Origin: Chamaesiphon minutus PCC 6605
GTDB lineage: Bacteria > Cyanobacteriota > Cyanobacteriia > Cyanobacteriales > Chamaesiphonaceae
DNA: 64,000 nt
Assembly (NCBI RefSeq): GCF_000317145.1
Contig: NC_019697.1
Location: 4,290,886 to 4,354,885 of the forward strand
Reading direction: 5' to 3'
Part shown: positions 1-9,881 of the stretch, in pieces
How the letters are laid out: each line of letters starts with the position of its first letter
Numbering within the stretch: the first letter of the stretch is position 1
The notes under the pieces: generated by a model
The model's database searches: none
Seen by the model: only the letters and a program-made list of their open reading frames with translations
Told to the model about the DNA's origin: nothing
Program-made: the position numbers and the translations under genes

Positions 1-16
1 CTAACTCCTAACTAAC

Positions 17-592
17 TTGCGTTACATCCTCTTCTACAAACCCTATGGTGTCCTGAGTCAATTTACAGACGATGGCGGCAAGCAGACGCTCAAAGACTAT
101 ATTTCCGTTCCCGATGTGTATCCCGTGGGGAGGTTGGATTGGGACAGCGAGGGATTGTTACTGCTGACTGATGATGGGAGATTGCAACATCGACTTAGCG
201 ATCCTCAGTACGGACATCCCCGTACTTATTGGGTACAAGTAGAGCGCGTTCCAGACGAACAGGCACTAGAGCACCTAGCCGCTGGTGTAGAGATCCAAAA
301 ATATCAAACCAAGCCCGCACGGGCAAAGTTATTAGCTGCCGAACCCGAATTACCGCCGCGAGATCCACCGATTCGCGATCGCCAAAAAATCCCGACCGCT
401 TGGTTAGAATTAACCTTAACCGAAGGTAAAAATCGCCAAGTGCGGCGGATGACAGCAGCAGTCGGGTTTCCGACACTGAGATTGGTACGCGTTTCGATCG
501 GGTTACTATCCCTCGAAGGTTTATCATTAGGAATGTGGCGGGATTTAACTCACGCTGAGGTCAAGGAATTAAAAAGGTTCAAAAATTACTAA
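17..592 (+). CDS. 23S rRNA pseudouridine synthase, RluE-like
   Basis: Protein of 191 residues of the RsuA/RluB/E/F pseudouridine synthase family, which isomerises uridine in ribosomal RNA. The family motif [17 protein letters not shown] is present, with the expected catalytic Asp at about residue 41, and a second conserved block [10 protein letters not shown] lies near residue 136. There is no N-terminal S4 domain, which fits the shorter RluE branch rather than RluB or RsuA. The start is TTG: an in-frame stop at positions 2-4 excludes a longer protein and no ATG fits. The assignment to RluE rather than another short member is by length and motif only. Confidence 0.85.
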   Translation: MRYILFYKPYGVLSQFTDDGGKQTLKDYISVPDVYPVGRLDWDSEGLLLLTDDGRLQHRLSDPQYGHPRTYWVQVERVPDEQALEHLAAGVEIQKYQTKPARAKLLAAEPELPPRDPPIRDRQKIPTAWLELTLTEGKNRQVRRMTAAVGFPTLRLVRVSIGLLSLEGLSLGMWRDLTHAEVKELKRFKNY

Positions 593-641
593 ATAATTCC
601 CTGCTAATTCAGTGCGTGCTGCGGAGAACGAGATATTGGAT

Positions 642-1076
642 ATGCAAGCAAAAAAATTACCTCATCTAATTTGCGGACAATTAACAGTATCGATCGCGAT
701 CGTATTGACACTCCAAGCATGTGCGGTGAATAAACGGGGTGCGCCTACGCCCGATCGAGTTGTAGAACAATATCTATCGGCTTTGGAAACTAAAAAAGAG
801 CATCTCATGCTCGATTTAATACCGGAAAATTTTAATCTTACTAAAGAAGTCAGAACTAAAATTGATAAAATTGGTGGGCGCAAAATTCAAGATCGGCAAA
901 TCGTCTACACCAAACCTAAATCTTCTTTATGGAATGCCAAGATTAAAGGATTTTATTTAGATAGTAGCGGTAACAAGCAAAAATTTGAAGACTCGATCGT
1001 TTTGGAATATCAAAATAAGGGAGATCTAAAATTGTATGCGGGACGTTGGTATCTTTTGTTAGAGGATAGAGAGTGA
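642..1076 (+). CDS. Small putative lipoprotein of unknown function
   Basis: About 144 residues. The N-terminus has a short basic stretch, a hydrophobic segment (VSIAIVLTL) and a lipobox-like LQAC, so the mature protein is probably a lipid-anchored periplasmic protein. The remainder (VVEQYLSALETKKEHLMLDLIPENF...) resembles small NTF2/DUF4878-like stress folds in layout, but I cannot name a family with confidence. I chose the ATG at 642 over the GTG at 612 because it places the signal peptide at the N-terminus. It is followed at once by a hairpin shared with the convergent LysR gene. Confidence 0.65.
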   Translation: MQAKKLPHLICGQLTVSIAIVLTLQACAVNKRGAPTPDRVVEQYLSALETKKEHLMLDLIPENFNLTKEVRTKIDKIGGRKIQDRQIVYTKPKSSLWNAKIKGFYLDSSGNKQKFEDSIVLEYQNKGDLKLYAGRWYLLLEDRE

Positions 1077-1119
1077 AATCTGAGTAGCGGCATTAATAAA
1101 TTGCCCCTACTCAGATTTC
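1075..1119. terminator. Hairpin between convergent genes
   Basis: A perfect 13-bp stem (GAAATCTGAGTAG at 1075-1087 paired with 1107-1119) encloses a shorter GGCA/TGCC stem. It overlaps the stop of the lipoprotein gene and the stop of the convergent LysR gene, and is well placed as a bidirectional terminator. The inner GCCCCTAC resembles the hairpin repeat disrupted at 10532-12082. Confidence 0.55.
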
Positions 1120-2001
1120 ATTTAAGGCGATTTCTAGTAATTTATTCATTGTCGGTGAAGGATCGTTGCGTCGCCAGACGATCGCAATTGTAGCTAACTT
1201 CTCTACGCTCAAAGACTCCGATCTAATCGGCTTATAAACTACTCCTTGACGTTGGGCTTCTTGAATCGATTCTGGTAGAATTGAAACACCCATATTTGCC
1301 GAGACAAGACTGACGATCGTCTGCATTTGGATACATTCTTGAACTACCAGCGGACTAAAGCCAGCAGCTTGACAAATAGCAATAATCGGATCGTACAATC
1401 CTGGTGCGAGTTTGCGGGGGAACAGAATAAACGGTTCGGTTGCTAATGTAGCGAGATCGAGCGAGTCTTGCGTTGCTAAATGATGATGAGTTGGTAAAGC
1501 CACAACTACAGATTCTTGAAAAATGACTTGGCTGACAAAATCTCGCTCCACAATTGGCGGACGGATCAAACCAATATCGATTCTCCCTTCTCGCAACCAA
1601 ATTAACTGCCGATCTGTCGTCAACTCATGTAGTTTAATTTGGACTTGAGGATATCGATCGTGGAACTGTTGGAGCATCACTGGTAAAATATTATAAGTCG
1701 CCGAACCCACAAATCCGATCGAGATTTGTCCGAGTTCGCCGCGACTAGTTTTACCACCAATATCGATCGCGCGATCGAGTTGTTGAAATACTTGACTCAC
1801 TTCAATTAAAAATGCTTGTCCGGCAGGAGTAAGTGCCACCGATCTTTTAGTTCGCGTGAATAGTTCAAAACCCAACTCTGCTTCTAAGTCTTGAATTTGT
1901 TTGCTCAAAGGTGGTTGCGCGATGTGCAATTTTTCTGCCGCACGTCCGAAGTGCAATTCGGTAGCAACAGTACTAAAATAACGTAAGTGACGAAGTTCCA
2001 T
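1111..2001 (-). CDS. LysR-family transcriptional regulator
   Basis: About 296 residues, the normal LysR length. The N-terminal winged helix-turn-helix reads MELRHLRYFSTVATELHFGR followed by AAEKLHIAQPPLSKQIQDLE, classic for the family; the C-terminal part is a substrate-binding (periplasmic-binding-like) domain beginning near GQISIGFVGSATYN. The ATG at 2001 gives the canonical start; an upstream extension in frame would add an implausible hydrophobic tail. It is transcribed divergently from the devB remnant at 2117, so it may once have controlled that exporter. The effector is not deducible. Confidence 0.9.
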   Translation of the reverse strand: MELRHLRYFSTVATELHFGRAAEKLHIAQPPLSKQIQDLEAELGFELFTRTKRSVALTPAGQAFLIEVSQVFQQLDRAIDIGGKTSRGELGQISIGFVGSATYNILPVMLQQFHDRYPQVQIKLHELTTDRQLIWLREGRIDIGLIRPPIVERDFVSQVIFQESVVVALPTHHHLATQDSLDLATLATEPFILFPRKLAPGLYDPIIAICQAAGFSPLVVQECIQMQTIVSLVSANMGVSILPESIQEAQRQGVVYKPIRSESLSVEKLATIAIVWRRNDPSPTMNKLLEIALNEI

Positions 2002-2116
2002 AAAAAAGTTATATAAAGCAAAACAAACTACTATAAATATAAAATACTGTTTAGTGTGCGCATTGCCAGCCCTTTCGATGTAGTGTAAAATCGACACGAT
2101 CGATTATGCTCGGAGT

Positions 2117-2805
2117 ATGAAAACAGATCCTACACTTATAGCTTGCGGACTAATAATGCTGCTATCTGGCTGTACCTCTGGTAATGCGGAGCAACGTACC
2201 AAAGCAGTCGTCCCAGCCAAACCTAATGCCGTTGTAGCATTGGGGCGAATTCAGCCCAAGGGAGAAGTCATCAAGCTCTCTGTCGCCAATGCTCAAGATA
2301 GCCGCGTCGATCGAATTTTGGTCGCAGAAGGCGATTTCGTCACCCAAGGTAAAGTCATTGCCATTTTGCAAGGGATCGATCGCAAGCAAGCCGAACTGCG
2401 CGACGCCTTGGCGGATGTTAAGCTGCGGCAAATCGAGCTGGGGAAAGTCAGTCAAGGCGACTTCAAAAAGTCTCAAATTACCGCTCAAAACGCCGTTCTG
2501 ACTAGGCTGCAAGCGCAACTTAATAGCACCCGCAAACAGCAAGAAGCCGCCCTGACTTCTGCACGATCGCAACTCCAAAATGCCGAAGCTAACTATCAAC
2601 GCCAACTTCAAGCCGATCGTCAAGGATTGGGATTGTTAACTGCCCAAGCTAAACTAACTAATGCCCAAGCTGAATATCAGCGGCGTAGTCAATTCAATCG
2701 ATCGGGAAATAATACCCTCGGCTCTCAAGCCAAACTTACCAATGCTCAGGGTGAATATCGACGTAAGTTGATGTTATACCAGTCGGGCGCGATCGCACGC
2801 GGCTT
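2117..2805 (+). pseudogene. devB-like HlyD membrane-fusion protein, 3' truncated
   Basis: The first about 230 codons encode the N-terminal part of a DevB-type membrane-fusion subunit: a signal/lipobox region (LIACGLIMLLSGCTSG), a biotinyl-lipoyl-like segment (DSRVDRILVAEGDFVTQGKV) and a long coiled-coil hairpin rich in Gln/Ala/Leu. At about 2800 homology stops abruptly and the reading frame runs into unrelated sequence to a stop at 2956, while the other frame immediately continues with DevC sequence. The C-terminal half of devB and N-terminal part of devC are therefore missing, consistent with one deletion that joined the two genes. In intact systems DevBCA with TolC exports heterocyst-type glycolipids. 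Confidence 0.75.
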
Positions 2806-3741
2806 TATCAAGCAGCAGCATTTGATGGTGTTATTTCTGCCGAACCCCTATATCTTAAATATGGTACGTGGGCTTTTGACAAAGAAACGATCTCTTATGA
2901 TACGCGAGTTTTTGCATACAATCCTCAAATTCAAATCTTCGATCTGCCTGAAGTAAATCAGCAACAAGCCAAACTGCGCGAACCATTTACAGTCTTATTC
3001 GATCGATTATCTCGATCCGAATTGGAGCCAATTCCCGCAAAAATGGCAACTGAGTCAACTACTTCGGTGATGGTAAATAATCAGCGAATTGTCGTTAATG
3101 GGTTATTCAGTCTCGGTTGCTCCTTCTTTCTCAGTCAAGGAAATATCATTGCTAGCGATCGAACTTATGCCGAGATGTTTGGGGCAAGTTCGCTCGAACA
3201 AGTAACATTAGGCATCATTCACGTTAAACCTGGAACGAATCTCATCGCACTCCAACAAGGCATTGCCAAAGCTGTTCCTGGAGTTAAAGCACTCACACAT
3301 CAAGAGCTACAAACCAGAGAATTAGCATTTCAAGATACCAATTCTAGCAGTACGATCTTTAACTTCGGCGCAGTGATGGGCTTTATCGTTGGTGTCGCGA
3401 TCGTTTATCAAGTTCTCTACAGCGACGTCAGCGACCATTTATCAGAATACGCTACCCTGAAAGCGATCGGTTATTCCAATCGATTGCTGCTACTCGTCAT
3501 TTTCCAGGAAGCATTATTCCTAGCAGTTTTAGGCTACATCCCTGCAGTTTTAGGCTACATCCCTGGATTTATCGCTACTTTAGGCATGTATCAACTATTG
3601 ACAAATCTCACCAGATTAGAGCTAGTAATGACCGTGAATTTAGCCCTCACTGTATTTATTTTAACTTTAGCAATGTGTCTAATTTCTGCCGCGATCGCCT
3701 CTAATAAATTACGTGCGGCAGACCCGGCTGACGTCTTTTAA
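2806..3741 (+). pseudogene. devC-like ABC permease, 5' truncated
   Basis: Read in a different frame from devB, positions 2821-3741 give the C-terminal two thirds of a DevC (MacB/FtsX-type) permease: LFDRLSRSELEPIP, VNGLFSLG, GFIVGVAIVYQVLYSDVSDH, LSEYATLKAIGYSN and three to four membrane segments at the end. The N-terminal transmembrane helix and part of the extracytoplasmic domain are absent and no convincing start codon exists; the ORF beginning TTG at 3022 is only the first available start. A small in-frame duplication, LGYIPAV-LGYIPGF, occurs near 3530-3560. Confidence 0.75.
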
Positions 3742-3795
3742 ATAAGTGATTGAGTCGATCGATAATATCCAAATATCTAGCAATACTGTGATTTT

Positions 3796-4794
3796 ATGTC
3801 CGATTCCGAACAAATTAGACCGTTATTTCTACCAGGTGGTGTCCTCTCGCCCGATGGTCAAATTGGCTATTTTACTAATAGCAATAATAGCATTGAGGCG
3901 ATCGATCTTAATGATGGTAAAACACTCTGGACGAATGAAGTAGCATCTTATCCACTCATGGCCACTAGCAATTGGTTGGTAGCACAAAAGAGCATACCAG
4001 ATCGAGTGAATGGATTTGAGATCGCCAAACTGGATTTAGAGCGATATGGTAGTTTGCTCTGGGTGTCAGCACCGATAGTTTTTCCCGACTGGGTATGCGT
4101 CTACAGGGATGCTACTTTAAATTTTCAAGTTCGTGCTACTACTGAGAATCTGTTTCTAGATTGGCAAGCTCAAAACTACTATCGAGGCGGAGCAGCACCA
4201 CCACCAGATTTGTTGCGGCAAATCGATCGCCAAAGAGATCGCGGCACCGTGCAAATCGCTCTAAATTCAGGTGAGATAGAAATGCTACCTTCAGAAGCTA
4301 CCACAGATGCCTCGATCGCCGAAGAGTTACCCCCTGGAGCTTGGATCGCAGGACAAAAGATCGTGCATTTAACCAGCGGTAATATTGAGGGACAACAAGG
4401 AGTACAACTGAGACTGCGCGACAGATCGGGAGATCGGAGCGGCTTCGATATTATCGAGCTGGGTAGAGGGAAAACTCTAGATTATCTGGTGACTCTCGAT
4501 GGCTGCTACATATTGGTCTGTCCCGATGTATATGCCGATGTCGAACAACCCTGGTGGATTTTTGCGGCTGAAACCGGACAGCTTGTGACGACAGTAAAAT
4601 ACGATGTAGGCGATCGAGCGATGATGATTCGATCGATCTCGATTTTTAATTCTAAGATTTACTATCTTGTCGATCGACGCATCGATCCGCTCGCGCATCA
4701 AAGTTTATTGAGAGTACAAGATTTGAATTCTGGAAAATTATGCTGGGAATATGAGATCGAACCACCTCAAATCGCTCAACCAAATCTACCCTGA
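3796..4794 (+). CDS. Hypothetical protein with PQQ-like beta-propeller character
   Basis: 332 residues, ATG start. Recurrent segments such as GYFTNSNNSIEAIDLNDGKTL, WWIFAAETGQLVTTV and LLRVQDLNSGKLCWEYEI resemble blades of PQQ/WD-like propellers in which a value is read out as a function of a ligand or time. No signal peptide and no catalytic motif are visible. It lies between the devC remnant and devA remnant, an unusual place because devC and devA are normally adjacent, so it may have been inserted there or have replaced part of the locus. Function not assigned. Confidence 0.6.
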   Translation: MSDSEQIRPLFLPGGVLSPDGQIGYFTNSNNSIEAIDLNDGKTLWTNEVASYPLMATSNWLVAQKSIPDRVNGFEIAKLDLERYGSLLWVSAPIVFPDWVCVYRDATLNFQVRATTENLFLDWQAQNYYRGGAAPPPDLLRQIDRQRDRGTVQIALNSGEIEMLPSEATTDASIAEELPPGAWIAGQKIVHLTSGNIEGQQGVQLRLRDRSGDRSGFDIIELGRGKTLDYLVTLDGCYILVCPDVYADVEQPWWIFAAETGQLVTTVKYDVGDRAMMIRSISIFNSKIYYLVDRRIDPLAHQSLLRVQDLNSGKLCWEYEIEPPQIAQPNLP

Positions 4795-5087
4795 CTTTCT
4801 TTAATGGCTCACAAATAATAGTGGGTAGTGGGTGTGAAATAAAGCCTATGCAACCAACAATCCAAATCGAAAATCTCCACCATAGTTTTGGTAAAGGAAC
4901 CCTGAAAATTCCCGTTTTGAATGATATTAATCTCGAAATACATCCGGGGGAGATTACAATCCTGACTGGGCCTTCAGGGAGCGGCAAGACGACGCTACTG
5001 ACCCTAATTGGAGCCTTACGATCGATGCAAACAGGCAGCCTCAAAGTCCTCGATCGCGAATTGCTTGGAGCCAAACAAGCCCAACTA

Positions 5088-6240
5088 TACTCCGCACGGG
5101 CATAACTTACACTTCGAGCGAATGGAAGCGATCGCAAGATCGGCACAGAAGTGATAGTCTAGAAAAGACAAGATAAAAGAGGATTTCAAGGGATGAGCGG
5201 TCTAAAATTTACTGAAGAAGATCGAAAAATATTAAATCATGAAAGATTTCATCATCCTCATCCCAGAGTTCAGTTGAAGATGGAAGTACTGTGGCTTAAA
5301 AGTCAAAACTTACCTTTAAAGCTAATTTGTAAGCTAGCTGATATTTCTCCAAACACATTACGAACATATTGTGAGCAATATCAGAGTGGTGGAGTAGAAA
5401 GACTCAAAGAAATTAATTTTAACCAGCCCAAAAGTGAATTAGAATCACATAAAATGACCATCCGTCAATATTTAGAGTCGAATCCTCCAGCTAACATCAA
5501 TCAAGCTGCACAGCAAATCGAAAAGCTCACTGGAATCAAACGGAGTCCGAGCCAGATTAGAAAATTTTTGAAGTCAATAGGAATGCGATGTTTAAAAGTT
5601 GGAGCTATTCCAGCCAAAGCAGATCCAGATGAACAGGAAGAATATAAAAGAGATAAGCTAGAACCTAGGCTAGAGGAGGCAAAGCGTGGAGAAAGGGCAG
5701 TCTTATTTGTCGATGCTGCTCACTTTGTTATGGGAGCTTTCTTGGGAATGATTTGGTGTTTTCAAAGGCTGTTTATTAAGTCACCTTCAGGGCGAAAACG
5801 GTTCAACGTACTCGGAGCGTTAAATGCTATTACCCATGAAGTTATCTTGGTTACTAATGACAGCTAGATCACGGCTATTCAGGTTTGTGAACTTCTCCAC
5901 AAATTAAAAGAACTTAGCTTGAGCATTCCCATTACGCTAGTTTTAGACAATGCTCGATATCAGAAATGTCGAGTTGTTCAAGATTTAGCTAAATCATTGG
6001 AAATAGAACTACTATACTTACCAACTTATTCGCCTAATCTAAATTTGATTGAAAGACTCTGGAAGTTTGTCAAAAAGAAATGTTTGTACGGAAAGTATTA
6101 CGAAGATTTTACTCAGTTTTCATCAGCCATCTCTGGATGTCTAAATGATGCTCATCTCCAACATAAAAAAGAGCTTGATTCCTTGCTGACACTCCGCTTT
6201 CAGCATTTTGATAAAGCTCAAATTATGACCGTGTGAAGTA
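5088..6240 (+). mobile_element. IS630-family insertion sequence
   Basis: 1,153 bp bounded by imperfect inverted repeats: left end TACTCCGCACGGGCATAACTT, right end (reverse complement) TACTTCACACGGTCATAATTT. It is flanked by a TA dinucleotide on both sides (5086-5087 and 6241-6242), the target duplication typical of the IS630/Tc1 group. Excision in silico with one TA restores the devA frame. It contains a single transposase frame interrupted by a stop codon. Confidence 0.85.
5193..6236 (+). pseudogene. IS630 transposase with in-frame amber stop
   Basis: One continuous frame of about 347 codons is cut by TAG at 5865-5867 (…TNDS*ITAIQ…). The upstream part holds the helix-turn-helix region and the first catalytic Asp (LFVDAAHFVMG); the downstream part holds the second Asp (LVLDNARYQ) and the Glu region (SPNLNLIERLWKFVKKK), i.e. 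a DDE/DDD catalytic triad. Because both halves are in the same frame, this is a nonsense mutation rather than the programmed frameshift seen in some IS families. The copy is probably inactive unless the stop is suppressed. Confidence 0.8.
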
Positions 6241-6374
6241 TAGTCGCCACCCGCAGCAACATCGGCTACATCTTCCAAGCCCACAACATCCCCAAAAGCC
6301 TCACCGCCTGGGAAAATGTGAGTATGTCTCTGAAACTGCACCCCGACATTAACTTGGGCGATCGAACAAACTAA

Positions 6375-7092
6375 AGGCGAGCGATTAACCAAGTAGGTAG
6401 GTACAGTTATTTTTAGATAGATAATGCCTAAAATATAGTTGGTGGGAAGTGCTCACTTTAATGGGACTAGTGGGACTACCCTCACCGATAACCTATCAAA
6501 AGCACTAATTCGTATCGCCAGAGGCGAGGCTCCGCCAACGCGTAGCGTCTCGTAGCGCAGCGTCTCCGAAAGGAGAAGAGAAGCGCGATCCGATCCTAAC
6601 AGATCGATCCTTATGCAGGAGAGTCTGAGGGGCGGCATCCTACCACTCAGCGGGGGATCTGGGGGAAGCCGTCTTGTCTTGTCTTGTCTCGCATAATCCG
6701 GGAGGAAACCTCCCGGCTGCGAGCCGCTGACGCACACAACCTGGAGGGAACCTCCAGGTCGTTGGCGGAGCCTTCCCGAAGGGATCTGCGTCGCTGATGC
6801 GCTAAACCGTCGGGAGACCCGACGAGCGCGCATCGCTCCCCCAGATCCGGATTCTAATAGCACCAGTAGATACCGACTGAATACACCAAACAGCTAATGT
6901 AATTTGGGATAATGGGGATCGATCGAGGAAAGTAGTAGAAAATACCGATCGAACCAACCCGAATGTACCCAAGTTATCAGATGATAGAGGTGGTCTAGGT
7001 CGATCTTGTCAGGGCGATATTGGTGGAGATACCAGTTTTACTCCCAGTGATAACGATCGATCCTTGTGGGACCGTTATTTTAAGAGGTTATT
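6375..7092. repeat. Gene-free interval with hairpin repeats
   Basis: No credible gene is present. Several small palindromes occur: 6698-6716 (CCGGGAGG..CCTCCCGG), 6740-6758 (CCTGGAGG..CCTCCAGG) and 6809-6823 (GTCGGGAGACCCGAC), and a GCGTAGCGTCTCGTAGCGCAG motif near 6539. The block TGCGTCGCTGATGCGCT at 6787 followed by GCGCATCGCT near 6830 recurs in similar form at 42577-42650, marking a dispersed repeat family. The last 200 bases before glgC show no clear promoter to me. Confidence 0.6.
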
Positions 7093-8382
7093 GTGAAACA
7101 AGTTTTAGCGATCGTTTTAGGTGGTGGTGCAGGCACCAGGTTATATCCCCTCACCAAACTGCGGGCGAAACCTGCGGTGCCGTTGGCAGGTAAGTATCGG
7201 TTGATTGATATTCCAGTCAGTAACTGTATCAACTCCGAGATTTTTAAAATCTACGTACTCACCCAATTTAACTCCGCTTCTCTCAATCGGCACTTAGCAC
7301 GCGCCTACAACTTTTCGGGATTTAGCGACGGATTTGTAGAAGTACTCGCGGCGCAACAAACAAAGGATAATCCCGACTGGTTCCAAGGGACAGCCGATGC
7401 AGTGCGTCAGTATTTATCGATCGTCGAAGAATGGGATGTCGAAGAAGTAGTGATCCTGTCGGGAGATCACCTCTATCGGATGGATTATCGGTTATTTGTC
7501 CAACGCCACCGCGATACCAATGCCGATATTACCCTATCGGTAGTCCCGATCGGCGAGAAAAATGCTTCGGAATTTGGCTTGATGAAAATCGATCCATCGG
7601 GACGCGTTGTCGAATTTAGCGAAAAGCCCAAAGGTGACGCGCTCAAGCACATGCGCGTAGATACCACCAAATTGGGTCTCAATGCCGAACAAGCTGCCGA
7701 GAAGCCTTATATTGCCTCGATGGGGATTTATGTATTTAAGAAGCAAGTCCTCGTAGATCTCCTCAAAAAATCGCTCGGACAAACCGATTTTGGGAAAGAA
7801 ATCATTCCGGGTGCGGCGGCTACTCACAATATTCAAGCCTTCCTATTTGACGGATACTGGGAAGATATCGGAACGATCGAATCTTTCTATGATGCCAACC
7901 TCGCGCTCACCCAACAACCGACACCCCCATTTAGCTTTTACGACGAAAAGGCGCCGATTTATACCCGCTCGCGTTATCTCCCACCCACGAAATTATTAGA
8001 TTCTCACATCACCGAATCGATGATCGGTGAAGGATGTATCATCAAACAATGTCGGATTCACCACTCAGTACTGGGCGTGCGATCGCGAGTGATGGATGGT
8101 TGCACGATCGAAGATTCGCTACTAATGGGTGCTGACTTTTACGAACCCGCACCAGAGCGCAAAACTCAAGCTGAGACTGGTGGCGTCCCGATCGGGATCG
8201 GTGCCAATACAACGATTCGGCGAGCCATCATCGATAAAAATGCTCGGATCGGCTCCGATGTGACGATCGTTAATAAAGAAGGTGTCGAAGAAGCCCAGCG
8301 CGAAGAACTAGGTTTCTACATTCGCAGCGGCATCGTCGTCGTCCTCAAAAATGCCACGATTCCAAATGGGATGACAATCTAG
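7093..8382 (+). CDS. glgC: Glucose-1-phosphate adenylyltransferase (ADP-glucose pyrophosphorylase)
   Basis: 429 residues, the usual cyanobacterial length. It makes ADP-glucose from ATP and glucose-1-phosphate, the committed step of glycogen synthesis in the cytosol. The N-terminal nucleotidyltransferase motif [20 protein letters not shown] is intact, GDHLYRMDY and the sugar-phosphate site FSEKPKG are present, and the C-terminal third is a left-handed beta-helix. The start is GTG at 7093, giving the standard [12 protein letters not shown] start. In cyanobacteria the enzyme is activated by 3-phosphoglycerate and inhibited by phosphate; the sequence here looks complete. It is monocistronic, followed by a repeat and a convergent gene. 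Confidence 0.97.
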   Translation: MKQVLAIVLGGGAGTRLYPLTKLRAKPAVPLAGKYRLIDIPVSNCINSEIFKIYVLTQFNSASLNRHLARAYNFSGFSDGFVEVLAAQQTKDNPDWFQGTADAVRQYLSIVEEWDVEEVVILSGDHLYRMDYRLFVQRHRDTNADITLSVVPIGEKNASEFGLMKIDPSGRVVEFSEKPKGDALKHMRVDTTKLGLNAEQAAEKPYIASMGIYVFKKQVLVDLLKKSLGQTDFGKEIIPGAAATHNIQAFLFDGYWEDIGTIESFYDANLALTQQPTPPFSFYDEKAPIYTRSRYLPPTKLLDSHITESMIGEGCIIKQCRIHHSVLGVRSRVMDGCTIEDSLLMGADFYEPAPERKTQAETGGVPIGIGANTTIRRAIIDKNARIGSDVTIVNKEGVEEAQREELGFYIRSGIVVVLKNATIPNGMTI

Positions 8383-8383
8383 A

Positions 8384-8520
8384 TTTAGGTGTTAGGTGTT
8401 AGGTGTTAGGCTTTAGGTGTTAGATGTTAGGTGTTAGGTGTTAGGTGCTCATTATTTAGAATAAAGCTTGCGTTCTAAAACCTAACAACCACTGCCTAAA
8501 GCCTAAAGCCTAAAGCCTAT
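8384..8520. repeat. Heptanucleotide tandem repeats forming an inverted pair
   Basis: From 8385 to about 8448 the heptamer TTAGGTG (variants TTAGGCT, TTAGATG) is repeated about nine times. After a 30-base spacer, 8481-8519 carries the complementary motif as CCTAAAGCCTAAAGC. The two blocks can pair into a long imperfect hairpin between the convergent genes glgC and ndbB, where it could act as a terminator. Short tandem heptamers of this type are known from cyanobacteria. Confidence 0.75.
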
Positions 8521-8523
8521 CCC

Positions 8524-9711
8524 CTAACTCAACATCTTCACCAACGGCTGCGTTAACCAATTCAACCCAACTTTGAGTTGGTGTTCGATGGTGGGGAGAC
8601 GATAGAGATAGACAAGCCGCCGTGCGAGATAGGCCAGTGGGCCATCTAATTGAATTCCCATGCTAGATAAAGCTGCATTATCATCGCCCAAGGTCAGCAT
8701 TTCACCGAGGTTGGTATAATGAAATGGCAGTAGCGGTCGATTGGTTAGGGACGACCACACATTCCACGCAACAAAATCAGATTGCTGGAAGGCTACTTGA
8801 GCATTAGTCGGAATCGCTACACCATGAGGAGCGAGGATCGCTGCGGCATCCCCTAATGCAAAGATGTCGGGATTTTCTGTTACTTGTAGCGTTTCGGTAA
8901 CCGTAAGTTTACCCTCAGCATTCGCTGGTAGTCCGAATCGATCGATCGCCGGACTCACCTGATTGCCCACCGTCCACATCACGATTTCGACGGGGATAGT
9001 ATCGGTCACACCCTTATAAATTAGCCCGATTGTATCGGCAGTAATCTCGGAAACATTAGTTTCTAAGTCTACCCAGATTCCCCGCCGTTCTAAGGCTTTG
9101 AGAGCGGCATTCCGGTTAAATTCGAGAGCGTTTGGTAAGATTGTATCTCGCGATTGAATCAGGCGAATACGTCCGCGTTCTTTGAGCCTGTCGGCGAGTT
9201 TGCAGGCTATTTCAACACCTGTATAACCAGCTCCGACGATCGCCACCCGAATGCGTTCGGCATTAGAAGCTTCTAATAAACGTAATTTTGTATCTAATTT
9301 GTAAGCATCTTCTAAAGAGCGAAAAGCGATCGCATGTTCGGCAACGCCAGGGACGCTATCGGCAGGAGTTTCGCTGCCTAGAGACAGTACCAATCGATCG
9401 TAAGCAATCTCGGTGTCATCTTCTAACCTGACAGTTTTTTGCTCTGAATCGATCTGTTTGACAGAGCCTTGCACGAAGCGAATATCTGTCCCTTTCAAGA
9501 GTTCGGCAAACGGCGGCGCGATCTCCCATCCTTGCATTTCCCCGGTAATTAGTTCGTAGAGCAGGGGCGTAAATACAAAGTTAGGATGACGATCGATCAG
9601 GGTAATTTCTGGCTTTTGTCCGGGTTCCCAAGCCAGTTGGTTCGCTCTTAAGGCAGTATACAAACCACCAAATCCCCCACCGAGGATACAGATACGCGTT
9701 ACTGAAGTCAT
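8524..9711 (-). CDS. Type II NAD(P)H dehydrogenase, NdbB-like
   Basis: 395 residues. Single-subunit NDH-2 flavoenzymes oxidise NAD(P)H and reduce membrane quinones; the cyanobacterial NdbB branch is reported as a demethylnaphthoquinone/demethylphylloquinone reductase. An FAD-binding ILGGGFGGLYTALRA lies at the N-terminus and a second dinucleotide-binding motif VAIVGAGYTGVEIACKLADR near residue 155; the C-terminal NPDIFALGDAAA is the conserved FAD-contact motif. No extra C-terminal membrane helix is obvious beyond amphipathic segments. The assignment to the NdbB branch is inferred from length and organism. Confidence 0.85.
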   Translation of the reverse strand: MTSVTRICILGGGFGGLYTALRANQLAWEPGQKPEITLIDRHPNFVFTPLLYELITGEMQGWEIAPPFAELLKGTDIRFVQGSVKQIDSEQKTVRLEDDTEIAYDRLVLSLGSETPADSVPGVAEHAIAFRSLEDAYKLDTKLRLLEASNAERIRVAIVGAGYTGVEIACKLADRLKERGRIRLIQSRDTILPNALEFNRNAALKALERRGIWVDLETNVSEITADTIGLIYKGVTDTIPVEIVMWTVGNQVSPAIDRFGLPANAEGKLTVTETLQVTENPDIFALGDAAAILAPHGVAIPTNAQVAFQQSDFVAWNVWSSLTNRPLLPFHYTNLGEMLTLGDDNAALSSMGIQLDGPLAYLARRLVYLYRLPTIEHQLKVGLNWLTQPLVKMLS

Positions 9712-9881
9712 AAGTTAAGGGTAATTAGCGATCGACATGGAGTTTCTTCATTTACTGTAACAATTTTGCAGTCGTTCGGTTGGGTATAGGGCTAGATGCG
9801 CCCAACACAACAGTATCATTGTACTTCCCCAACCACTAGATGCGCCCTGCAATACATTTTGAAAGCTAGGAGCGATCGATC

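Larger units (their letters stand above)
4848..6374 (+). pseudogene. devA-like ABC ATPase, split by an IS and truncated
   Basis: Codons from ATG 4848 encode the start of a DevA/LolD-type ATPase: LHHSFGKGTLKIPVLNDIN and Walker A GPSGSGKTT. The frame is interrupted after codon CTA at 5085-5087 by an IS630 element. Deleting 5088-6240 and one copy of the TA duplication brings the frame to GTC at 6243, continuing VATRSNIGYIFQAHN and SLTAWENVSMSLKLHPD, exactly the Q-loop region expected next. It then stops at TAA 6372-6374, so the signature motif, Walker B and C-terminus are missing too. The locus is dead by at least two events. Confidence 0.8.

Noticed and set aside
6453-6863. A 136-codon ORF on the minus strand
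   Set aside because: It runs through dispersed hairpin repeats and gives a low-complexity Arg/Ser/Gly protein.
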